A stretch of 11,445 nt of DNA from Pseudomonadota bacterium (GTDB taxonomy: Bacteria; Pseudomonadota; Alphaproteobacteria; Rhodospirillales; 2-02-FULL-58-16), in the NCBI GenBank assembly GCA_022572335.1, contig JACZWD010000068.1:1-11445 (forward strand), written 5' to 3'. This document shows positions 7,912-11,445 of the stretch, piece after piece. Position numbers and translations under genes: made by a program. The notes under the pieces are model-generated. The model had not been told where the DNA came from, did not search any database, and saw only the letters and a list, made by a program, of their open reading frames with translations. Each line of letters starts with the position of its first letter. Positions within the stretch are counted from its first letter, which is position 1.

Positions 7912-8000
7912 CTCAATTTCGGACCCCCAATTCCGCATGAAGGACCCGTGGACAAAGGCTGAAAGGCGTTTGTGGTCGGCGGAATGGGGGGCTTTTTGTT
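7912..8000 (+). ncRNA. Candidate structured small RNA or leader attenuator
   Basis: The sequence folds into one long rod. CCCCC (7924-7928) plus ATTCCGC (7930-7936) pairs with GCGGAATGGGGG (7979-7990): 12 base pairs with a single bulged A at 7929. Inside are GACC/GGTC (7943-7946 with 7974-7977) and ACAAA/TTTGT (7952-7956 with 7969-7973), around a 12-base apex. The outer stem is followed at once by GCTTTTTGTT (7991-8000), a good intrinsic-terminator tail, and a promoter-like block lies just upstream. It could be a free RNA of about 85-90 nt, a leader attenuator for the glucosaminidase gene that starts at 8022, or simply the trpS terminator with an unusually long loop. It lacks the GGTCAGG/GGAAGGNAGCAGCC signature of SRP RNA, and I recognise no other known family. 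Confidence 0.45.
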
Positions 8001-8021
8001 AACCGGAACAGGCGGCTGTAC

Positions 8022-8161
8022 ATGGCGATGAAGTTCGAACATGGGGCGTTGGGCCTGGTCGGGGCCCTGGTGGTCGGTCTTGTTGCGGCCAATGTGATCC
8101 GTCCCCCGCTCGGAGAGACATCGGCGCCCGGTGCGGTTTCGCGCGTGGCGCCCCGGCCCCG
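8022..8161 (+). other. N-terminal signal-anchor segment of the glucosaminidase gene, in a different frame
   Basis: From the ATG at 8022, or a second ATG at 8028, this frame encodes MAMKFEHG followed by a hydrophobic stretch of about 18 residues (ALGLVGALVVGLVAANVI) and a Pro/Ala/Ser-rich linker, exactly what an inner-membrane anchor looks like. It then degenerates into Arg/Cys/Gly/Pro-rich translation typical of a wrong frame and stops at 8405. The glucosaminidase body continues one frame over (codons at 8162+3n). Restoring one base within the C-rich CCCCGGCCCC at 8151-8160 would join anchor, linker (APRPPVPVRPGK) and enzyme into one protein. A weak ribosome site (AGGCGG, 8010-8015) precedes the ATG. 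Interpretation: the real 5' end of the gene, broken by a one-base deletion or sequencing error. Confidence 0.6.
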
Positions 8162-9016
8162 GTGCCGGTCCGGCCCGGGAAATCCCAGTTGCCGGGGTTG
8201 CAGCCGGCGGCCGGGATGGCGGTCCGGCCCACCGTGCGGAAGCTTTCCGATGCCTTCCGGCGCATGGGCTACGATCTGCAAACGGTCCTTTCCGGCGATG
8301 GCCGCGTGCCGCGCCTTTTCCTTGCCGGCCTGCCCTCCGATCTGGCCGACGTCCGCGACGCCACGGCGCGCAAGGCCATATTTTTTCAGACCATTCTTCC
8401 CCTGATCCTGCAGATCAACGAAGAGGTCCTCGCCGAGCGCCGGCGGCTGTGGCAACTGCGCCATCACCTGCGGCTGGGTGAGCGCCTGAACGCCACCGAC
8501 CGGCTGTGGCTCGCCGTCATGGCCGAGCGCTACCGCGTCAAGCGGGGCGACGTGGACGCGCTGTTGAACCGGGTGGATATCGTCCCGGTGTCCCTGGCCC
8601 TGGCCCAGTCGGCGGAGGAAAGCGGCTGGGGCACGTCCCGTTTCGGGCGCGATGGCAACGCGCTGTTCGGCATGTGGACCACGGCGCGGGACGGCGGCAT
8701 GACACCCCTCAGGCGCGACCAGGGCAAGACCCACAAGGTCAAGGCCTACGGCAGCCTGCTCGAGTCGGTCAGGAGCTACGTTCGCAATCTCAACAGGCAC
8801 GGCGCCTACCGGCAATTCCGCCGCGCCCGGGCGCGCATGCGGCGCGCCGGCGCCCCCCTCGAAGGCGCGGTGTTGGCCGGAGAACTGGCGGGGTATGCCC
8901 AGCGCGGCGCGGACTATGTGGCCGCCATTCGCACCATCATCGAGGCCAACGGCCTGCGCCGATTGGACGACGCCCGTCTCCGCGAGACCGGGACGGCGGC
9001 CAAGCCCTCGATCTAA
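8162..9016 (+). CDS. Bax-like glucosaminidase domain protein (apparent N-terminal frameshift)
   Basis: This 284-codon frame encodes an endo-beta-N-acetylglucosaminidase-type domain (flagellar FlgJ/GH73 and Bax group), which cuts the glycan strands of peptidoglycan outside the cytoplasm. The core is VSLALAQSAEESGWGTSRFG followed by GNALFGMW; E153 in AEESGWG (residues from GTG 8162) is the likely catalytic acid. A helical region (IFFQTILPLILQINEEVLAERRRL) precedes it. The later SLLESVRSYVRNLNRHGAYRQFR and LAGYAQRGADYVAAIRTII segments are typical of the family, and the TAA at 9014-9016 is intact. Starts in this frame (GTG 8162, ATG 8216) give no export signal, whereas a good membrane anchor lies just upstream in another frame, so the annotated start is probably artificial. 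The promoter is likely the AT-rich block at 7877-7906, upstream of a terminator-like hairpin. Domain assignment is firm; gene integrity is uncertain. Confidence 0.85.
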   Translation: MPVRPGKSQLPGLQPAAGMAVRPTVRKLSDAFRRMGYDLQTVLSGDGRVPRLFLAGLPSDLADVRDATARKAIFFQTILPLILQINEEVLAERRRLWQLRHHLRLGERLNATDRLWLAVMAERYRVKRGDVDALLNRVDIVPVSLALAQSAEESGWGTSRFGRDGNALFGMWTTARDGGMTPLRRDQGKTHKVKAYGSLLESVRSYVRNLNRHGAYRQFRRARARMRRAGAPLEGAVLAGELAGYAQRGADYVAAIRTIIEANGLRRLDDARLRETGTAAKPSI

Positions 9017-9040
9017 GGAATTCCGTTCAGGAAAATCGGT

Positions 9041-9062
9041 CGTGCCCGGTTATCAGGGCACG
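9041..9062 (-). terminator. Terminator-like hairpin at the convergent gene ends
   Basis: CGTGCCC (9041-9047) and GGGCACG (9056-9062) form a perfect 7-bp stem with an 8-base loop. On the minus strand the stem begins in the last codons of the deacetylase (YVP), the loop holds tandem stops TGA TAA (9055-9050), and ACCGATTTTCC follows, giving a short T run. On the plus strand it lies 25 bases after the glucosaminidase stop and is followed by TAAAAC, so it may stop transcription mainly for the minus-strand gene. Confidence 0.5.
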
Positions 9063-10141
9063 TAAAACTGGCGGCCCAACCACCGCCAGCGGCCGTCCTT
9101 CGCCGGCAGTGTGCAGTTGAGGCGCGTGCGTCCCTTGGGAAACGGCTTTTTCACCCGCACCTCGATCCGCGATGTGCCCAGCCGCTCGACCTTCGCCTTG
9201 CCTTCGTGGGAGGCGAAACAGGTCAGCCGCTCCAGGCCCCTGACGTTGCCGATGACCGTAAAGCCGATGGCCGGCGGGTTGAGCTCCGTGATCAACGGAT
9301 CGGCGGGCACCATGATCAACGGATCGGCGGGCACCATGTCGGTGACGGGCAGGGCCAGGGTGTTGGCCACCAGGCGGAAGCGGGCAAGGTCTGCGTACTT
9401 CTCGTTCATGGCGAAGCGCGGCAGGTAATAGAGGTTGTCGGTGCCGCCGATGGCGCCCGAGTGCTGTCCGAAGGCGGCGGCAAAATCGGCTCCGCGGACC
9501 AGTTTCTGGACCGCGAGGCCGGCCTCGCCGTACGGATAGGCGAACAGCTTGGGCCGCATCCCGAGATTTGCCCTGAAGCGCCCGTCGGCGCGGGCGATGT
9601 CGCGGCTGTTGCGTTCGGCGCCGGCCTTCGCCATGTGCAGGTGAGAGGCGGTCTGATGGCCGATGGTGACGCCGGCCCCGGCCATTTCGCGGAGGTTGTC
9701 CCAGGTCATGTAATCGGGGTGCTTGCGGTCAAGGGGCTCGGTGGCGACGAACAGGGTAAACGGCAGGCCGGCCGCTTTCAGGCGGGGCCAGGCCTCGGTG
9801 TAGACGGACAGGTAGGCGTCGTCGATGGTAAGGCCCACGGTGCGCTCGGGCAGGGGCGTGCCCAGGCGCAGCGCCTCGATGATCCGGGGCACGGGCAGCA
9901 CCGTGTAGGGGCCGCTCGTGAGTTCCCTGATGTGCGCCTCGAACTGGGCGATCGTGATGTTGGTGGAAGGATACTTCCCCTCCCCGAAGCGGTGGTACAT
10001 GAGCACGACGGCGGAAATTTCCGCCAGGGCCACCGATGGCGGCGCGGCCGCCCACCCGGCGCCGGCCAGCAGAACGACGGCGAGGCACCGCCGCAGGGTT
10101 CCGCCGGAGAGGCCGGTGTGTGTTTCGCGAAGACCGCTCAT
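9053..10141 (-). CDS. Exported polysaccharide deacetylase (NodB-homology, CE4-like)
   Basis: The family removes N- or O-acetyl groups from chitin-like, peptidoglycan or exopolysaccharide chains with a metal held by Asp-His-His. The 362-residue product starts at ATG 10141. A basic stretch and hydrophobic core (RRCLAVVLLAGAGWAAA) end at SVALA before EI, a likely signal-peptidase site around residue 40. The domain begins with AVVLMYHRF (44-52). Motif 1 is LTIDDAY with D107/D108, and FAYPYGE is the motif 3 equivalent. Motif 2 reads IGHQTASHLHM (160-170): H167 fits, but the usual first metal histidine is Gln (Q163), with a His one position earlier (H162). Longer upstream extensions of the frame are Arg/Pro-rich and not credible. 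An 8-residue tandem duplication (MVPADPLI) follows the domain, and a C-terminal extension of about 90 residues is unrecognised. The stop is TGA followed by TAA. Confidence 0.9.
   Translation of the reverse strand: MSGLRETHTGLSGGTLRRCLAVVLLAGAGWAAAPPSVALAEISAVVLMYHRFGEGKYPSTNITIAQFEAHIRELTSGPYTVLPVPRIIEALRLGTPLPERTVGLTIDDAYLSVYTEAWPRLKAAGLPFTLFVATEPLDRKHPDYMTWDNLREMAGAGVTIGHQTASHLHMAKAGAERNSRDIARADGRFRANLGMRPKLFAYPYGEAGLAVQKLVRGADFAAAFGQHSGAIGGTDNLYYLPRFAMNEKYADLARFRLVANTLALPVTDMVPADPLIMVPADPLITELNPPAIGFTVIGNVRGLERLTCFASHEGKAKVERLGTSRIEVRVKKPFPKGRTRLNCTLPAKDGRWRWLGRQFYVP
9289..9338. repeat. 24-bp tandem direct repeat inside the deacetylase gene
   Basis: The 24-base unit TGATCAACGGATCGGCGGGC+ACCA occurs twice in a row (9289-9312 and 9313-9336) without a mismatch, plus 2 more matching bases. 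It is in frame and encodes MVPADPLI twice, so the reading frame survives. The perfect identity suggests a recent duplication or an assembly or polymerase slip. Confidence 0.9.
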
Positions 10142-10180
10142 TGGCCGTTCATGGTGTTGCGGAACCCGTGCGTGTGCCTG

Positions 10181-10207
10181 GTACCCTCTATCACAATAGG
10201 AGGGTAC
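10181..10207. promoter_or_regulatory. Inverted repeat upstream of the deacetylase gene
   Basis: GTACCCTC (10181-10188) and GAGGGTAC (10200-10207) are exact reverse complements separated by 11 AT-rich bases. The dyad lies 40-66 bases ahead of the deacetylase start, where an operator or leader hairpin would sit. No T tract follows on either strand, so a terminator is less likely. Confidence 0.45.
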
Positions 10208-10210
10208 TAC

Positions 10211-10226
10211 GCGGGATTCTTCCCGC
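10211..10226. repeat. Hairpin between the dipeptidase and deacetylase genes
   Basis: GCGGGA (10211-10216), loop TTCT, TCCCGC (10221-10226): a perfect 6-bp stem with a tetraloop, downstream of the dipeptidase gene on the minus strand and 3 bp from the GTACCCTC dyad. It may end the dipeptidase transcript, but no T tract is present. The remaining gap to the dipeptidase stop holds CCG trinucleotide runs (10268-10303). Confidence 0.35.
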
Positions 10227-10335
10227 TTCCGCGGCGAAGCACAAGTGTCATGCGCGCCCGGTGAAATCCGGCGCCGCCGCCGCACCGGCCCCGCCGCCGC
10301 CGCGATTCCACCAGGCGGTCCCGTTGGCCGGGCGC

Positions 10336-10887
10336 TCACATCATCCCCTCGGGGAGATCCGCGTCGTCGAGCAGGGGATAGCGGCGGCTGTCGAACAGCT
10401 GATAGTGCCACCACTCGTTGCCGTAGAAGTCCCACCCCGCCGCCGTCATCAGGCCGAGAAGAAGGCAGCGCCTGCCCTGTGCCTGCGGCGGCACGGCCGT
10501 GCTGCCGTGATGGGAATGCGGCGTGAAGGCGTCGAACCTGGTGCCCATCTCCAGCTCCCGCCCGTCTCCGTCGACGAGGGTCAGGTCCACGGCGACGCCC
10601 CGCGAGTGGGGCGATCCCCGGCGCGGATCGGCCAGGAACCGGGGATCGGGGGTGTGGTTCCATAGCACCCACTGGGCCTCCGTGGGACGGAAGGCGTCGA
10701 AGATCTTCAGGCGAAACCCTTGCGCCGCCGCCAGGTCGACGGCCCGGCCGAGCAGCCGTTCGGCGTCGGCGTGCAGATAGCACGCGGCCCGCCGGTACAC
10801 CGGCCTGCCCGTGAAGTTGTCCGCCCCGGCGTAGGCGAGGTCGATCTCGACGTCGTGGCTGGACGGGGTGATCTCGACAAGGGCCAT
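10336..10887 (-). CDS. ddpX: D-Ala-D-Ala dipeptidase (VanX/DdpX family)
   Basis: This zinc peptidase (M15D) splits the D-alanyl-D-alanine dipeptide. In Gram-negatives the family is thought to recycle D-Ala from cell-wall turnover; in vancomycin-resistant bacteria it removes the normal precursor. The 183-residue length suits the family (DdpX about 190, VanX about 200). Landmarks: FDAFRP with R67 matching the transition-state arginine; SPHSRGVAVDLTL with zinc ligands H94 and D101; NEWWHYQ with catalytic E158 and zinc ligand H161. All active-site residues are present. There is no signal peptide, so it should be cytoplasmic. The ATG at 10887 is preceded by GGGAG about 8 bases upstream on the minus strand; longer upstream extensions of the frame are not protein-like. 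There is no vanH/vanA/vanS in view, so a glycopeptide-resistance role is not supported. It diverges from tsaB and precedes the deacetylase on the same strand (gap 194 bp). Confidence 0.93.
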   Translation of the reverse strand: MALVEITPSSHDVEIDLAYAGADNFTGRPVYRRAACYLHADAERLLGRAVDLAAAQGFRLKIFDAFRPTEAQWVLWNHTPDPRFLADPRRGSPHSRGVAVDLTLVDGDGRELEMGTRFDAFTPHSHHGSTAVPPQAQGRRCLLLGLMTAAGWDFYGNEWWHYQLFDSRRYPLLDDADLPEGMM

Positions 10888-11004
10888 AAGCGGCTCCCTT
10901 ACAATCGGTGCGCGCCGGGGCCGGGGAAAGGCAGTATAACCGCGGTGCAGGTGAGTCCTAGCGTACGAATCTCTGGGACACGACACTAAGAGGGACATGG
11001 CGCG
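10888..11004. promoter_or_regulatory. Divergent intergenic region between the dipeptidase and tsaB
   Basis: The 117-bp gap holds TATACT on the minus strand (10938-10933, 5/6 to the -10 box), pointing to the dipeptidase, and the overlapping TATAAC on the plus strand (10935-10940, 5/6), pointing to tsaB. Neither has a convincing -35 box. AAGAGGG (10988-10994) is the ribosome site for tsaB, 10 bases before its GTG. Confidence 0.4.
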
Positions 11005-11445
11005 GTGAGGATTCTGGCTCTGGATACGGCCACCTCTGCCTGTTCGGCGGCGCTGTGGCGGGACGGCCGCGTGCGCGCGCGGCGCCTCGCCCGGATGGAG
11101 CGCGGGCAGTCCGAGGCCCTGATGCCGATGATCCTGGACGTCCTTGCGGAAGCCGGGTGCGGATTTTCCCAACTCGACCTGCTGGCGGTGACCGTCGGAC
11201 CGGGCGCGTTCACCGGCCTGCGCATCGGGTTGGCGGCGGCGCGGGGCATGGCCGTCGCGGCCGGCCTTCCGTGCCTCGGCGTCACCACCCTGGAGGCGGT
11301 GGCCCATGGCGTCCCCGAGGGCGAACGGGCCGCCGATCCCCTTCTGGTGGTGCTGGACACCAAGCGGGCCGACGTCTACGCCCAGGTCTTCGCGCCCGAC
11401 CTTGGGCCCCTGGGGCCGCCGCAGGCGGTGCCTCCCGGCGGGCTC
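11005..11445 (+). CDS. tsaB: tRNA t6A biosynthesis protein TsaB (3' end cut by window)
   Basis: TsaB (YeaZ) is the non-catalytic partner of TsaD in the TsaBDE complex, which adds threonylcarbamoyl to A37 of ANN-decoding tRNAs in the cytoplasm. The first 147 residues are visible; the frame is open to the window edge. The actin-like fold starts with MRILALDTATSACSAALW. The hallmark GPGAFTGLRIG lies at 65-75, followed by LAAARGMAVAAGLPCLGVTTLEAVA. The start is GTG at 11005: an in-frame TAA at 10987 leaves no other usual start codon, and AAGAGGG sits 10 bases upstream. An out-of-frame ATG at 10997 opens a three-codon frame (Met-Ala-Arg) whose TGA overlaps the GTG. Family length is about 220-230 residues, so roughly a third is missing. 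It diverges from the dipeptidase gene. Confidence 0.95.
   Translation, partial: MRILALDTATSACSAALWRDGRVRARRLARMERGQSEALMPMILDVLAEAGCGFSQLDLLAVTVGPGAFTGLRIGLAAARGMAVAAGLPCLGVTTLEAVAHGVPEGERAADPLLVVLDTKRADVYAQVFAPDLGPLGPPQAVPPGGL

Noticed and set aside
7912..8000. SRP (4.5S) RNA at the structured intergenic locus
   Set aside because: The size and rod shape fit loosely, but the conserved GGTCAGG and GGAAGG-AGCAGCC elements are absent.
9206..10264. A 352-codon plus-strand frame antisense to the deacetylase
   Set aside because: A Gly/Ala/Gln/Arg-rich shadow; the minus-strand protein has a signal peptide and deacetylase motifs.
10142..10783. N-terminal extension of the deacetylase frame up to 10783
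   Set aside because: The extra sequence is Arg/Pro/Gly-rich, overlaps the dipeptidase gene in another frame, and would bury the signal peptide that follows ATG 10141.
10336..10887. Vancomycin-resistance gene cluster
   Set aside because: Only the VanX-type dipeptidase is present, with no ligase, dehydrogenase or two-component system nearby; a D-Ala recycling role is more likely.
10888..11307. N-terminal extension of the dipeptidase frame up to 11307
   Set aside because: It runs antisense through tsaB and the intergenic region; the family's N-terminus matches the ATG at 10887, which has a ribosome site.

Overview
The window is a very GC-rich (roughly 65-70% by eye), gene-dense chromosomal segment. 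It looks like an alphaproteobacterium, most likely from the Rhodospirillales or a relative. The basis is the gene order mutS - glnD - murJ - trpS, which I recall as characteristic of that group, plus the protein sequences and strong G/C codon bias. No phage, transposon, CRISPR, tRNA or rRNA signal was seen. This is mostly ordinary chromosome, with a few real oddities between the genes.

Layout. 1-1587: the C-terminal two thirds of mutS (+), cut by the window edge. 1601-2101: a small isochorismatase-like cysteine hydrolase on the minus strand, wedged between mutS and glnD. 2102-2208: a divergent promoter region with a perfect TATAAT. 2209-4989 glnD, 5092-6645 murJ and 6767-7765 trpS follow on the plus strand with gaps of 102 and 121 bp. 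The gap before trpS is packed with C/G palindromes. 7766-8021: a 256-bp gap with an AT-rich promoter-like block and a long, nearly perfect hairpin ending in a T tract, a candidate small RNA or leader attenuator. 8022-9016: an exported or membrane-anchored Bax-type glucosaminidase whose N-terminal anchor and catalytic body lie in different frames. 9053-10141 (minus): an exported polysaccharide deacetylase, convergent with the glucosaminidase. 10336-10887 (minus): a VanX/DdpX-type D-Ala-D-Ala dipeptidase. 11005 to the end (+): the start of tsaB, cut by the window edge.

Functional themes. Conserved housekeeping genes cover mismatch repair, PII/nitrogen signalling, lipid II flipping, tRNA-Trp charging and t6A synthesis. 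Between trpS and tsaB sits a block of three envelope genes: glucosaminidase, polysaccharide deacetylase and D-Ala-D-Ala dipeptidase. With MurJ, four of the nine genes act on peptidoglycan, its precursors or surface polysaccharide. They are not one operon, because strands alternate.

The observations most worth checking are the structured RNA candidate at 7877-8000, the frame break in the glucosaminidase gene, the palindrome cluster over the trpS start, the symmetric -10 element shared by glnD and the hydrolase, and the unusual metal-binding motif and 8-residue tandem duplication in the deacetylase.
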